From Mansonella perstans (taxonomy: Eukaryota; Nematoda; Chromadorea; Rhabditida; Onchocercidae), in NCBI GenBank assembly GCA_037074765.1, contig JBAMDO010000059.1:186001-250000 (forward strand): a stretch of DNA of 64,000 bases. The letters run 5' to 3'. Below are positions 50,894 through 64,000 of the stretch, piece after piece (position 1 is the first letter of the stretch; each line of letters starts with the position of its first letter). The translations under genes were made by a program, and so were the position numbers. The notes beneath the pieces were generated by a model that had not been told where the DNA came from, searched no databases, and worked only from the letters and a program-made list of their open reading frames with translations.

Positions 50894-53361
50894 TGTAGTG
50901 CTTGGGTTTTTCGAGGCCTCAGTTAAATTTTTTGGTCCCATAGATTTTCTCTTTTTTCCGAATGTAGCATGTGATATATGTGATATGGTTTCTGTGCCTA
51001 ATATTAACAATATTCGATTAATTAGCAATAAAATCGAAATAAGGAAATATTAATTTTATTTCTGTAAATTTTTTGCGGGAATAATTTGAAAAAATTAACC
51101 AAAAGTAATATTAAGGAGAGTATGACAATATTTATATATATTGTGAAAAATTCACAGAAATAGAATAAATTTTCTTTTTTTTTCCGAATATAGCATATAT
51201 ATATGTATATATTTATAGGTATTGATAGCAGTAGAATGAAATTAGTTGTTTTTCTCAGGTTAAATTAGTTTTTGTTTCTGTAAGTGACAGTATAGCTTTT
51301 TTTTTTTCCATCACAGAACAATATGTCCATTTTCTTGGCTTCTGAAAATCAACTTTATTAATTGTCACATTGTCATTTAATTGTCACATTGTCACAAACA
51401 ATTTGTTACATTTGTTTTGTTACATAAAATTATTTCCAAATGCTAAATTGAAATTACTTGGAAATGTTAATGAAAAAGAATAAAAAGTGAGATTGTAACA
51501 ATTGCAATATGATATGATAAAATTGATAAGAATGTGATAAAATTGATAAGTGATAGAAATATTTTATGCGTACATAAATTTCATTTAATTTAATTTCAAC
51601 AACTCTAAAATATTAGAGGATGACGAATCATACAACAAATAATACATAGTGTTGGTGGAGAACTTGCGTCATCATAATGGATCAGAAGAAAGGAAGAGAA
51701 GTCAAGGGAAGTAGATATATTAATGGATGCAGAATGAAATGAAGAAAAAGAGTAAATCAGAGAAAGGCATAGAAGAAGATAAAATCGGAAAGAACAAAGG
51801 GAATCGGAGAGAGAGGGAGAGAAAGGAAGAGGCATAGAAAGAGACAAAATCGAAGAATACAAATTAGCTAAGTGACAACAACACAATAATAGTAATTGTT
51901 GGTGTATTATTTGGACTTGAATACTTTACAGTGTATTTTCAATTTATTTTTTATTTAATTTCAAAAGTTTTACATTCAATTCAACTTTTTTCATTTTATT
52001 GCAATTGGTGATACACTTACTGTCAATACTTCAACTTTTCCATTCTTACGTATCTTACGTTTTACCGCATTTCTTTTGCTTAGTTCTTACGTGTCTTACG
52101 TTTTACCGCATTTTTTTTGCTTAATTCTTACTTATCTTATGTCTTACCGCATTTCTTTTGCTTAATTCTTATGTATCTTATGTCTTACCGCATTTTTTTT
52201 GCTTAGTTCTTACGTATCTTATGTCTTACCGCATTTCTTTTGCTTAGTTCTTACGTATCTTATGTCTTACCGCATTTCTTTTGCTTAGTTCTTACGTATC
52301 GTATGTCTTACCGCATTTCTTTTGCTTAATTCTTATGTATCTTATGTCTTACCGCATTTCTTTTGTTTAATTCTCACGTGCATTACGTCTTATCGTATTT
52401 CTTTCGTTTAATTCTTACGTATCATACATCTTGCTGGATTTCTTTTTTTTAATTCTTACATATCTTGCATCTTACCGCATTTTTTTTTTACGCGAGACGA
52501 TATTTTGACTAGCATGAGATGTTGTATCGTACTCTTGTTTTTATATAGTTGATAATAAAATGAAGTTCTTTGCTTTTCTCATATCGCTTACTGGTAGCCT
52601 TATCTTATCACTTACTGATAGCCTTATCTTGATATTTTAATTAATGCATAGAATAAATGTTAACACATTGTCTCTACCAGATTATCCTTTTTTCAGTAAA
52701 CATTTTCTTAATTAGTTTATTTATTTGTTATATTCGTTTATAGAAAATTCCGGTAATTTCGTTGCAGCTAATTATTGTTATTTTAAATGTTAGCGATTAT
52801 TGTAGTCAAAAATTCATTTTGTTTGGTGCATTGAATGTTCCAAACATACCTTTGGCACCACATTATTTGCGCCTTTGAAAGATTTGTTGAGACATTTTCT
52901 GATATATCTATAGCTTTCAGTATAATTGTCGAAAGTTATTTCATTTTTCGTTCTTTTTTTAGCCTTTCTTAATAAATGTCTCAAATATGGAAATATTATC
53001 ACTAAGGTTGTTTCACTTTCTGTTCTGTATTATTTAAGCATTTTTCATTTTTTACATTTCATTACTTTAAAAAAATTTTTTTTTCCTACTTGTTTGCTGT
53101 AATCAATGTCCCATAATTGTAGCTGAAATTACAATATATCAAGGGCATAACATTATTGTGACGATATTTGTGCATTTCTTTTCACCTAAACAATCAATCA
53201 TCGTCTTCGTAATTTTTCAAAGTTTTAGTTTGCGATATTTTTGTTACTCTGTTTATGTATAAGTTACATATTTAATTTATTATCAGGATAATAAAAAAAA
53301 ATTCAGGTAAAATCAACCAATAAATCTCTGTTTTTGTAAAATTGAATCGCAAGGTGAATCA
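50894..53361. other. Intergenic region between IMMP1L and GBF1
   Basis: No exon is supported in this 2.5 kb. It contains the IMMP1L 3' end, a short TATA microsatellite at about 51192-51212, a GA-rich patch at about 51680-51850 and the 41-bp minisatellite at 52044-52494. The open frame at 51605-51886 on the minus strand is the complement of the GA-rich patch and is not a gene. The GBF1 promoter should lie at about 52500-53350. Confidence 0.5.
52044..52494. repeat. 41-bp minisatellite, 11 copies
   Basis: The unit contains CTTACGTATCTTATGTCTTA followed by CCGCATTTCTTTTGCTTAGT and one T. The ACCGC-type core recurs at 52064, 52105, 52146, 52187, 52228, 52269, 52310, 52351, 52392, 52433 and 52474, an exact 41-base step each time. 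The inner copies are nearly identical while those at the right end (52392 and 52433) are more diverged. The array lies in the upstream region of GBF1. Confidence 0.97.
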
Positions 53362-56300
53362 ATGGCGGTAAATGGTTTACACGTGGTTCAAGGTGAAGTC
53401 AATGCTGTGGTAGCACTGTTGAAGAAAGCACACAGAAACTGGTCCCATCATCAGCAACAGATCTATTTAGGACATTCATTGCTTGATGAAACCGATCCGT
53501 TGTTAAGGAATTTCGCAGATCTAAGAGATGTTTTCAATTCTGTAAGTTTATATAAATTTTCATTTTCAAACTTGATTAAATCGAATTTCGATATTCCTGT
53601 TCAATTTACCATTTGCTTTCGAACATTTCCGATTGTTTAGATCTTGTTATTCGCGTGAATTCCGGAGTAAAATGATGAAAATTGGTGAGGGAATAATAGT
53701 TAAATGTATTACTAGTCTTTATTTTTCGGTCCTTGTCTTTTTTTGAGATCTCTGCAGATCTTCTATCCTTTTTTCTATTATCTTCCCACAGTTTACTTGT
53801 ACTTCGTTTGTTAATTATATATTAAAGATTTCTGTGCGTAGTAAATTTTGAAATTTGTATATATGACCTTATAAATATGGGTATGACCTTTTCAGCGTTG
53901 CAGACTTGTTGTAAATATTGTAATTAAGGTAAACGATTTATCGGATATGAATCCAGACACATACTTAAGTCCATTTCTGGATGTGATACGTTCTGATCAA
54001 ACCAATGGTCCAGTAACAGCGCAAGCTTTATCGTCTGTTGCTAAATTTCTTAGTTATGGATTAATTGATAGTTCAAGGTTATTTTTCATACTTTAAATTC
54101 TAACTAAAAAATTTTTCCAAATTTATGAGTTTTAAGATTTTTCCGTAGTCTCTTGCAAAAGTTGTATATTTGCAGTATCAAAGCATCAAATGCAGTAGAA
54201 AATATTGCGGATGCTGTAACGCATGCAAAATTTATTGGAAGTACTAACAGTGCCAAGGATGAAGTCGTTCTGCTAAAAATTCTTCAGGTTATTTGAATTT
54301 TTGATTTTCTAAGAAAAAATGGAAATTTTTTTGTGTTTCTAATAGATAGCGGAGATTCTCTTGTCAGTAAGTACAGTCATACAGAAAAAGAGTTACTTTT
54401 TGATTTTCCTACTCAGCATAGTAGTATGATTGTTTTTGTTTTAAACGACAAAATCTGCTGCTATTTGAATTTACGGTTATTTTTATCTCTTTAGACGTTG
54501 CGTACTCTTTTGCTTACACCAGTTGGACGATTGCTGTCCAATGAGAATGTTTGCGAAATGATGCAAAGTTGCTTTCGGATCAGTTTCGAACCTGCTTTGA
54601 GCGAACTTTTACGTGAAGTTGCTGAAGCCACATTATCAGATATGACGCAGTTATTGTTCACAAGGCTACCTACATTTCAAGAAGATATTCGTCATCCTTA
54701 TATTCGAAAACTGGTACTAATTTTCGAACTTGTATTGTTCCTAGATTTCTTGATATAAAACATATTCCTGATGTTAGTGTAAGGAATGATTTTAAAATCA
54801 AAATTGTTTGGTAATGTCCAGAGTTAATTTGATCTAAAACTTTTTTAGGCTTGTAAACTTATGAAAATTTTCTCAGGAAGCATCAAATCAAGTTGTTCTG
54901 TACCTTAAAAGTTTTTGATTACATTAGATCGTCTACATTGTTTTCAAAAAATTTGTCTAAAGATTCGAAGAAATTTTCATTTATAGTGTTTAGTTTAAAA
55001 TAATTTTTTAAATATTTCTCTTTTACATTCACACAGAAGTGATTTCCTATTGGGTTTCTGTTTTCCAGGTGAAACGTGCTGGTCATTTAGCAGGAAAAAG
55101 AAAGAAACGAAAAGCTTACTTTGATGATATTGTAAAAAATGAGAAAGAGGAAAATAACGACGATATCCCAGCACTCCTACAGGTTAGATGCACTTTTATT
55201 TTATTGCTTTATAATATTTAAAATGTTGGGATAGATATTAAGATATCTATTCAGTACTTCTTTCTGGTTTGATTAAATGCTTACAAAGTTTCTGAAATTA
55301 GTTATCCTTAATCAGCGTTGATTCTTCACCATTCCATCGAATTTAGTCGAAAGAAGATGTAAAGTTGATGAAGGACGAAAATAATCGGATCGAAAGTTGC
55401 GGCGTTGGGCTGCCTCAGAACTCTGGTCTGTCCAGTTCGATCGATGTGGAGCCGCTTTCACAGGATAAGGACGACAGAGAGCTGGAGAATGATAAACCTC
55501 AAGATACTGTTGTCGTTGGGGCAGAAACAAGTAAGTTTCTAAAATATTTTGTACAGTCGAAATATCAGTGAAACATTTTGTTCGTCTATACGTTACGTCA
55601 CCAACGAAGAACTATGGCAAAAATAAAGTGCGTCATGAAGATGGATCTCTTGTTTAGAAATGGGCAAATACTCTGAAAATCATGAAAAAATGATGAATTT
55701 CTGGAATTATAAAATGTATTTTAATAAAATGAGTTTCGCGACTCTTTTTTTTCTCTCATTTTTTGATAAGTCTGCATTTTATCATTTAGAGCCAATTTTT
55801 TAGATAGCTTTCAGGACGGGGTTATGAAACTTCAATATTAGTTTTTTTCGAGAAATCACATCTAAAACGGTAGTAATGACGAATCTTGAAGAATTATGTT
55901 GTTTTTTTGTTTTACAGGTGGTATCTTCTATCACAAACATTTAGCGGAGCAGCCCGAATCTTTTGAGTGTTATAGTACTGCTGCTACTAGTGAACTGTCT
56001 AGAGAACCTTTCGAAGCAATTAGAGTCGATTCAGATGATGGTATTGTACCGGACAATGATGATGTTAGTTACAGATTATTGTTTTAGCTGCTACTGATTT
56101 TCAGTATATCATTTACATGTTGGCCGAAAGAGCTGTAGCAAATTCTCGAATAAGCCATTTCTAAAGTATTTCCTGTTATCGATTTACTAGGTTTGAAATT
56201 TGTAGAGCTCTGCATTATCCGAGGAAGAGAATAACGAGAAGGCACGAGTGGTCAGAAAAAGGATAAAAAATCCAGATGCGATAGTAAAACCAATATCCCA

Positions 56301-58040
56301 TTTTGGAAAGGTAATTGTATTGCTGTTTTATAGTGTAAGTTTGTAAGTACGAAAGTAATTTAGACTGGAACTTTTTTTGATTTCAGGAAAATTGTGTAAT
56401 AAATGATGAAAAACCGACACCATCTACAGCGACGGTTGTTTCAAACTCAATCGCTCATATACCATATGGTATACCATGTGTCCGTGAACTACTTAGGTTA
56501 GTAAACAGGGGATTGCAGATACTTATTCTAATTTTAGAGGTTCTAACTGCAAAAGAAAAAACATAAATCCGACAAACTCAGCAACGATATGTTCCAGTTT
56601 ACCAAACCAATGCTGCAGTGAGCATTTGAGCACAAATCAGAAGGAAATATTTATGTAGTGGCGGAATCCTTACTTATAACATACATTTTTGACGGATTGC
56701 ATAGTTACCAATTTGGTAGTTTTTGACGAAATAACGAAAGCTGTAATTTGGAAAGTGAACTTGGCTAGCGATTTTGAAGGCCGAATTTTTTTATAGGTTT
56801 TTAATTGCTCTAACTAATCCACTGGATCGTGCTAATACCGAATCAATGATTTTGATGGCGTTAAATTTACTTACCGTTGCATTAGAAGCTGGCGCCGATC
56901 ATATTCGTAGTTTTTCATTGCTGATGCCACTGATGAAAGATGAACTTTGTCGTGCGCTGTTACAAGTAATGCTTAACATTTTCATATATGAATAATTTAA
57001 ATCATAATTCAAGATATTGAGGCATAACTGATGTTAATCATTGTGTAACAGATTTCCTGGAAGCCTTTAGAAACAATTATTTTTTCATATTTGTAATTAG
57101 TGATTCGATCAATGTAATATGGGATTTATGGGAATTTCATTAATAAACCTTCTTATTATATGTAAAGAAAAAAATGGGCCCTGTAGTTTAGAACTGTCAG
57201 ATTCGTTTTTAGCTCTTGGATACTGAAAAGTTACCAGTCTTCGCTGCTGCAAATCGTGTCTGCTTTCTCTTGTTTGAAAGTCTTCGTTCGGATTTGAAAT
57301 TCCAACTTGAAATGTATTTCCTAAAGTTGCAATCGATCGTTACCAGTGAGCAGGTATTATTTGTGCTGTAATTTGTTCTGATTATTTTGAAGTTTTCCAT
57401 ATCGAAATTGATAGTTCGAAGATATAGTTCTTGCAAAAAAAAATTTCAGACTCGTATTAGTTATGAGCAGAAAGAAATGGCACTAGAAAGTATTGTGCAA
57501 TTATGGCGTGTGCCGGGATTAGTTACGGAAATTTATTTGAATTATGATTGCGATTTGTACTGCTCAAATCTTTTTGAAGATTTGACCAAGGTAAATCTTT
57601 GCTTTTTTCTTTTCAAATTTATTTCTTGGGCTTATTCTCTTTTGTGAAGTGCAAAATTTTCCATTACAAATAATAAAATTTTACTGTTTTAAGCTTCTTC
57701 TTGAAAATGCGTTTCCTGTACTGGGTCTGCGTTCTATCAATTTACTGTCGTTGGATGGTTTGTTGACTGTAATTGATACGATTGATAATAATTGTGTATA
57801 TAGGCAGGCTGGTGGTATGCATCAGAAAAGCACTGTTCCAGCGTAAGTTTAATTTATTACACATATTAGAAAATTATTGGCTTTGTCTGGCACAGTTTAT
57901 TTTCTTTATCGTTGTGGCTCTCGTCATGTTTTTCTCAAACACTGTGTAATTTCTAGTTCGGTACCGGCGCAGTTGCAATTGCCGGCTATCAGTGGATATG
58001 CTTTTGGAAGACAGAGTGCTGTCGATGAAACTTTATGTAG
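53362..58040 (+). other. GBF1 exons 1-14: DCB and HUS regions
   Basis: The exons are 53362-53541, 53929-54077, 54176-54287, 54495-54713, 55069-55182, 55347-55530, 55918-56063, 56206-56310, 56387-56496, 56797-56965, 57213-57353, 57450-57590, 57694-57842 and 57957-58040. All have GT-AG borders and matching phases. Exons 1-4 match the DCB region ([33 protein letters not shown]). Exons 9-13 match the HUS region ([36 protein letters not shown]). Exons 5-8 encode the variable linker. Confidence 0.88.
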
Positions 58041-61000
58041 GTTATTAAAGTAAACATCCTTGATATATGCAGTGATTTGCGTTTTTCAAGATTACTAAGG
58101 AATTTACCTAATAAATTTTGCCTTTTGATATAAATAAAGTTGTTCATGCTAAAAGAGTTCATATAAACGATTTTTTGCACAAGTTGACTTATTCGTGGCA
58201 AGTCAAATTTCAATTAAACAAGCTGATTTTTGAGTAGCGTAACATTGATTACAAGGATTAGGACTGAGTGAATCGGTATTACTAAAATTTTACTGTGAAA
58301 GCTTTTATTTTTAGAGTATTTTTTAAATGTTTGACAACTCATCCAGTATTGCAATTTTTTAAAGCAGTTACTGCGACTGGAAGAACGGCGCTTTTTGAAA
58401 CGTTTTTGCCTTCAACCGCATTACACGCAAATCGGATGGCTCCGTCGTCTTCTCCTCCGTCAATTATCGAAGTTATTGAACGGAAAAAGAAGAAACGAAT
58501 TATTACAGAGGCGACAGAACTTTTCAATCAAGATCCAAAAAAAGGTCATTAATAAATCAAAAAAGTTTTAAAATGGTAATTTGAAGTCAAGTAGTGAGGA
58601 AAGTTTATGTGAACTTTTGCAGGAATTGAATTTCTTAAAGAGAAAAAAATTTTGAAATCACCGCTGGATCCTGTAAATGTCGTAGCATGGTTAAAAGAGA
58701 ATCCACGCCTCGACAAAAAGCGGATTGCCGAATACATTTGCAGGTTTGTTATATTTCAAGACTTCTATTACGGGTTGAGCAATCTGATTTTGACGGTATA
58801 GTATTGGTAACTAAAATTAGGACTAAATTGAAGAAAGCTAGTCTTCATTCATCTTAACTTACTATCATAAGATTTTGATTCTTATCTGAATTTTATAAAT
58901 TCGAAAATGTGGGATTCTTATAAAACTGAGTTGCTGCTCTGCTGGCATAGACGAATTTTGTTGAAGTTGTATTAGATTATCGATATCGGTTGTTGAGTAT
59001 TGTCGAAAATAATGTGGGGAAACCAGGTGTAAGAAAGAATAATGAACTAAATGTTTTTTAAACGTATGTTTACAATTGTAAACTGCAGCCGAAAAAATGC
59101 TGCCGTATTGGATGTATTTGTTCGATCATTTCCATTCGAAAATACCCGTTTGGATGATGCTTTGCGTATGTTTCTGGAAACATTTCGATTACCTGGAGAA
59201 GCTGCAGAAATCTCAATGGTAATGCAGCATTTTGCAGGTTAGTGCAGTAATATGATGCTAGAGATTTATTAAGCCACAAATGCTTGTTACAACTTGAATG
59301 ATTTATCTGTCATTAAATATTTTTGGATTGGTAGAATTCTAAGCGCAGTGAAGGGTGGAGCTCATTCTGTTTTGAAGGGGCTAAATTCTATTTGTTTTAT
59401 TAAATTTTTTAGTAATTATGTTTATGTAAATGCAAAGTTTTATGCAAATTTTTATGAATTTAATTTGAATTTTCATTTTTCTAATAAAAATGGCAGATTT
59501 GCTACGACTGAAAATTATATGATTCAATTTCCAGTTTTGCTAGATGTTTTACTCTTTTACTGAAACTGTTAGTCAGCATAGAACTTGATCGCTAGTCGTT
59601 ATTATTATCTTTTATCTTCTTTTTCATCGTTGTTTCTTTGTTTTCTCCTTTCTATGAATGTTCAGATCATTGGTATATCGCAAATGGTGAACCGTTCAAC
59701 CACGTTGATGCAGCATTCACGTTAGCTTATGCTGTTATTATGCTCAACACTGATCAACACAATCCACAGGTGTTTTTTGTTATCCCACTTGTTTTAAAAA
59801 TGGTTTTTGTCGTAATCAACTATTATTTGAAATTATCCATTGTGTCGCATTAAAAAACATCTCTTAATCAGCATTTAAAATGAAATATGGTCCTAGGTGC
59901 GGAAAAATCAGAGGCCGATGCAAGCGGAATGTTTTAAGCGCAATTTATCAGGTACCAATGGTGGTCAAGATTTCGATCCTGCAATGCTGGACGAAATGTA
60001 CAATGCTATCAGGCATGTATTGAAAATACTTCAGTGAGAATATGAGCAGAAAAATCTGGTGCATGATATGAAATGTGATTTCGCTTGACATTGGTGACTG
60101 ATATCCATTCTTGAAAACATTTTTCAGAAATGAAGAAATTGTGATGCCAGCTGAACAAGTTGGAATTGTAAAGGAAAATTATCTTTGGAAGGTAAATTTT
60201 ATGTAAGGCAATTCAAAAAATTTGAATTAAAATTCCTATCGTTGATACTATAAACGGTTCGAATTAAAAGACAGTGTTATCGGATGGTGAATATATAGCA
60301 GATTTGGAAAGTAATCTGAATTATTTTTATTGATTAGGTTGGAAAAGAATTAAATTTGGAAGATTTTGCGGAGACGATGCTTTGTCATTTGAAATGGTTG
60401 CATTGGAGTAGTTTCGGCATATGAAGAATAGTATTGAGGCTTGTTAATAAAAATATAGAAAACAGCACTTAAATTTTCATTTTTAAAAAAGGATGGATTT
60501 TTTAGGTTTTATTACGACGTGGTGAGACGAAGGAAGGTGAATTTATCCATGTACCAGCAGGATGGAATGACCATGATTTGTTTGGTATCACTTGGGGGCC
60601 GGCTTTCGCGGCGTTATCGTTTGTATTTGACAAAAGTGGAAGAGACACAATTTTACAAGTACATGAAATTAATCTTCCTATAATCAGTGGAAATTCTTCC
60701 TGTTCTTGCAATTTAATCCGAGAATCATTAGGTTAAAGGAAATCATCCAAATCAGTATTTCAGAAAGTGTTGAATGGATATCGCAAGTCTGCATCTATAG
60801 CTGCACATTATGGAATGAGTGATGTTTTCGACAATTTAATTATTCACTTGTGCAAGTTTTCTACTTTGATGGCTACAAACGAAGGTATGACATTTTGTCA
60901 GAGATATCTTTGCTTTGGTTGGGAAGAAGATTTGATTGATGAAGGGAAGAAAAAAAAACGGAAAGCTCAGGACTGGAATTTTAGGTGGTTCATTATGCAT

Positions 61001-64000
61001 TAGCAGTAGTTTGCTTATTATTGTAACTTGCAGATAATGGAGAACAGAATATGGAGATCCAACATCATGGAGTTTTGATTGAAAAATCTAATCAAAGTGC
61101 GGAACAGATTGCAATCGCATTCGGTGAAAATACAAAAGCGCAAATGGCTGCGAAAGCTATGTTTCAGCTGGTCCATGCTCATGGTGACATTCTCAGAGAG
61201 GTCTTAGTGGTTTTGAATTTTTCTTTAATATTTCCTATAGCATAAACATTTCTTTAATGATTGTTTCCTATTATAGGGCTGGAAAAATGTGCTCGACAGT
61301 ATTTTACGATTATTTTATGCTCGTTTATTGCCTACTGCAATGACTGAAGTGGAGGACTTTGTAGATAGTAAAGGATGGGTTTCGATACAGCGAGCACCTC
61401 CACCGTTAGTTCTATTATTTAAATCAAAAATGTAAAGTGAATTAAATTGATTTCTGATTTATATTGTCCTACGAAATTTTGTAGAAAGTTATCGACAAAT
61501 CGAAACGATACTGGTTTACTTAGCTGGTTCGGACTTGGCTCGAACTATGATAGTAGGGAATCTACGCCAACTGCTGATCAGCAACAACTTATCAAAGTAA
61601 AAGTTTCGTATCTAGATTTCACATTTCTCAGACTTGAAATCATTTCGAATAGTTAGAAAAAAAAATTACAACTCGTAATTTATAAAATTAGCAGTTATGT
61701 TGGAAATTTTTCTAATAAAAAATTACGTATTATGCAGATAGCGCAAGAAGTGATAGCTGAATGTCATCCAGAACAACTCATCGTTGATGGTAAATATCTC
61801 ACTGCATCCGCACTTTCTGAACTCATTAATACAATTATTCAAGCATCTACAAATATTGCTCACATTGAAATGGATAAAGATGAACTTACGCCTAGGAAAC
61901 TGAAAGAACAAGTTAGTATTTCGAATGGGATATTTTTAGGTTTTTAAAATCGCTATTCATATTTCATAGTTTTAATTACATCCCCAGAATTTTGCATTAT
62001 AGTTCGCTACAAATTTGTGTCTTTCATCCGAAATATTTCTAATTTTTCCGTATCTCAGCGGAAGTTCATGATGATACCTTCCACTTTGTTGCACCACATT
62101 CAATTTTGCAATTTTGTCTCTATTCGCGCATCTAATGGAACATTTTTTTCAGGAAGAAGATGCTCTTGTACTCTATTTGGAAATGATGGTTAGTATTGCA
62201 CTGGAAAACAAAGATCGTCTGTCTCAGATATGGACACCAATCAAGCAGCATTTGCAGTGGTTTATGAGTAATTTTGGTCGGAATCCTTTGGTTGTGGAGA
62301 GGGCTGTTGTTGGCTTGTTAAGGATTGCGAACAGGAATTTGTATCATCTTAAAGACGATATCGCTGATGAAGTGCTTCAATCCTTAGGGATTTTGCTGGT
62401 TTATCTTTATGATTTATTCTGAAAATTGCACAGATAATGTAAACTATCAGTCTAGTATTAAAAATATATAGTTGTAATTAAAAATGTATATAGTCAATAA
62501 TTAGCAGTCATTTCTGTTCCAGAAATTGCCACCACCTGCTATATTCATGTTTTCTCGGCAAATTGCATATGGTTTACATGAATTACTGCATACAAATGCT
62601 GCAAATGTACATAAGTGTGAACATTGGGCAATTCTTTTTGGTCTGCTGGAAGCTGTAGGAGCAGGTGTCTGTCCGGAGGATTTCAATACACAGCTTGATG
62701 CCGTAAGTTATTAGTCGTGTATTTTTTTTCAGATTTTCAGCATCTTACATACCGTGCTATGTTATTATTTTTGCGCTTGGGGAATCTTTTTTGCACTATC
62801 ACTGATATCATAAAATAAGCGAGTTTAATGTATTATTCGTTCACGTAAATCAGGATAAAAGACTAAGCAAATTTTTGAAATTGCTTCAAAATTTCAGCTT
62901 GCTTTATCCCAAAGAAAATCGAAATTCTTGAATCGGCAAGTACATAGCGATACGGAACCAAGTCCAAACCGTCCTCATGCTTACAACACAAGTGAAACAA
63001 TCTCTGTTGATAGAGGTTATACATCTGATGTCCAAGGTGTTTAATATACTTCCTTTAACTTTTGCTAAATATTCCGTCGATTTTTATTTTTATTTTGCAT
63101 TTTTCTGTTTTATTAGTTTTTCTTAGTAATCAGAATTCGTATGTAGAAATATTTTCGCAAAACATATTGGGTGGTATTTTGCAGGATCAATGTCATCCTT
63201 TTCGACTCTTTCAGAACATATTGACAGTGCAGGTTCGTTAGTGAAAGAGAGAAGCACTGAATGGATACATGTTAATCATAAAGATGGTTTGTTTTAAATA
63301 TATTTGCCTTCTGGTTTTAGATTAATACTTCTGAAGATCAATATTTCATTTTATTAAGTAAACAAATAGATCTGCATTGAATTATAAGGATTTCGAAGTG
63401 AATTCGTTTCAGCAGCACTTGCTGCACAGCAGCAACAGCTCCAGCTTAGGCCAACTGGAAAACAGCATCTGTATTCGAGTATTTTCGATCGCGGTACTAT
63501 TGTGTTGCGCACTAATCTCATCAGGTTATTTTTTTAGAATTTTATATTCCTTCAGTCATTTTGTAAAACGAACAAAACGAATTTTAAATGTGTTTACTTT
63601 GAAGTATTTCGGTAAATTTTTAAGATAAAGTATTTTATTTCAGGCATGATCCTTTAGCGTTTCTCAAAGTAGGAGAAACGCTAGCATTTCTGGCACGAGA
63701 TGCAGCTCACATTACTCCTGATAACTTTGATTCCTGTATAGAATGTTTGCGATCATGTACTGAAGCTAGTCTGGATGGTGGAAGGTATGCGTATGTTTCA
63801 TCTTATAATGGTAGATTAAATCGCAAGCAATTTTATATTTGTTTGTTATGATTTTTTAATCGAACGCTTCAAACAAATTTTATTGCTGTAGATATGCTGC
63901 TAGTCCACTCAGTGGTGATGCTCAAAATCAGCTGCAAAGTGTTTCAAAGGAGGAGAAATCAAAGGGCAGTGCTAAACAAGGTTATTGGTTTGTTAAACAC
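53362..64000 (+). CDS. GBF1: GBF1, large Sec7-family ARF guanine nucleotide exchange factor (3' truncated by the window)
   Basis: GBF1 activates ARF GTPases, mainly ARF1, on ER-Golgi and cis-Golgi membranes, allowing COPI coat recruitment. Thirty-three exons are in phase from the ATG at 53362 and give about 1,557 residues; the human protein has about 1,860, so the C-terminus lies beyond the window. The order is the N-terminal DCB and HUS regions (residues 1 to about 630, for example [19 protein letters not shown] and ALLKNAFP-like [11 protein letters not shown]), the Sec7 domain (about 710-900), then HDS1 and HDS2 regions ([72 protein letters not shown]). The linker between DCB and HUS (55069-56400) is poorly conserved and acidic or Ser-rich, as is usual. 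The start is chosen because [14 protein letters not shown] aligns with the family N-terminus. Confidence 0.95.
58315..60884 (+). other. GBF1 exons 15-22: Sec7 catalytic domain
   Basis: The exons are 58315-58544, 58623-58743, 59089-59237, 59666-59769, 59897-60012, 60128-60191, 60506-60658 and 60764-60884. The Sec7 domain starts near [18 protein letters not shown]. The catalytic glutamate finger is Glu822 in FRLPGEA (codon 59198-59200). The ARF-docking motif reads [15 protein letters not shown]; its Met860 corresponds to human Met832, the residue whose change gives brefeldin A resistance, so brefeldin sensitivity is predicted. The donor at the end of exon 19 is GC rather than GT if the conserved protein is made; a GT donor 21 bases further on would insert seven residues. 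Confidence 0.88.
61034..64000 (+). other. GBF1 exons 23-33: HDS regions, open at the right edge
   Basis: The exons are 61034-61200, 61277-61404, 61485-61596, 61738-61911, 62153-62398, 62523-62702, 62898-63036, 63185-63286, 63413-63524, 63644-63784 and 63892 to beyond 64000. Phases agree throughout. The stretch 62930-63420 is a Ser-rich, poorly conserved segment that nonetheless keeps the SVDRGYTSD motif seen in animal GBF1, followed by a Gln-rich run ([14 protein letters not shown]). Confidence 0.88.

Noticed and set aside
51605..51886. Ser/Leu-rich minus-strand open frame
   Set aside because: It is the complement of a GA-rich low-complexity patch and shows no domain or splice context.
60334..60425. 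Exon-like frame [18 protein letters not shown] in a GBF1 intron
   Set aside because: It has an acceptor but no matching donor, and the conserved Sec7 protein joins YLWK directly to VLLRRG across it.
60885..60999. Extension of GBF1 exon 22 ([16 protein letters not shown])
   Set aside because: It runs past a good donor at 60884 and breaks the phase with the next exon; it is intron read-through.
1..64000. tRNA or rRNA genes, CRISPR arrays, bacterial or viral genes, complete transposons
   Set aside because: I found no cloverleaf-like GC-rich segment, no spaced palindromic repeats, and no transposase, integrase or reverse transcriptase motifs in the open frames on either strand.

Overview
The window is eukaryotic and looks like a nematode genome, most likely a parasitic spirurid or filarial worm. 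It is very AT-rich, and its genes are cut into many short exons with small introns. The introns have GT donors and TTTTCAG-type acceptors, and there are many micro- and minisatellites. I see no bacterial operons, phage genes or CRISPR arrays. All exon joins below were worked out by hand from splice consensus, reading phase and protein similarity, with no transcript data.

Layout. (1) 1388-35244, minus strand: a giant Dachsous-like cadherin of about 49 exons and roughly 2,790 residues. It has a signal peptide, about 25 cadherin repeats, no EGF or laminin-G modules, one membrane span and a tail of about 200 residues. (2) 19806-25659, plus strand: a full OSCP1 gene nested antisense inside a 9.3 kb intron of the cadherin. 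One of its splice sites is anomalous and it has two possible last exons. (3) 35245-40187: non-coding upstream region of the cadherin. (4) 40188-42040, plus: an unrecognised basic protein of 244 residues. (5) 43471-48361, plus: a protein with at least two Tudor-type domains and a Met/Pro-rich stretch. (6) 50027-50893, plus: IMMP1L, the catalytic subunit of the mitochondrial inner membrane protease. (7) 53362 to the right edge, plus: GBF1, the large Golgi ARF exchange factor. It contains the complete Sec7 domain and is cut off at about residue 1,557.

The genes do not form one pathway. They cover planar polarity and adhesion (cadherin), ciliary or transport-associated functions (OSCP1), probable germline or small-RNA biology (Tudor protein), mitochondrial protein maturation (IMMP1L) and early secretory traffic (GBF1). 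The spaces between them hold minisatellites, including an 11-copy 41-bp array at 52044-52494, and simple repeats.

I found no clearly new multi-gene system. The most interesting points are the nested OSCP1 gene with its odd splice site, alternative end and duplicated exon; the calcium-linker pattern and reconstructed tail of the cadherin; a GC-AG or alternative donor inside the GBF1 Sec7 domain; and two poorly recognised genes at 40-48 kb.
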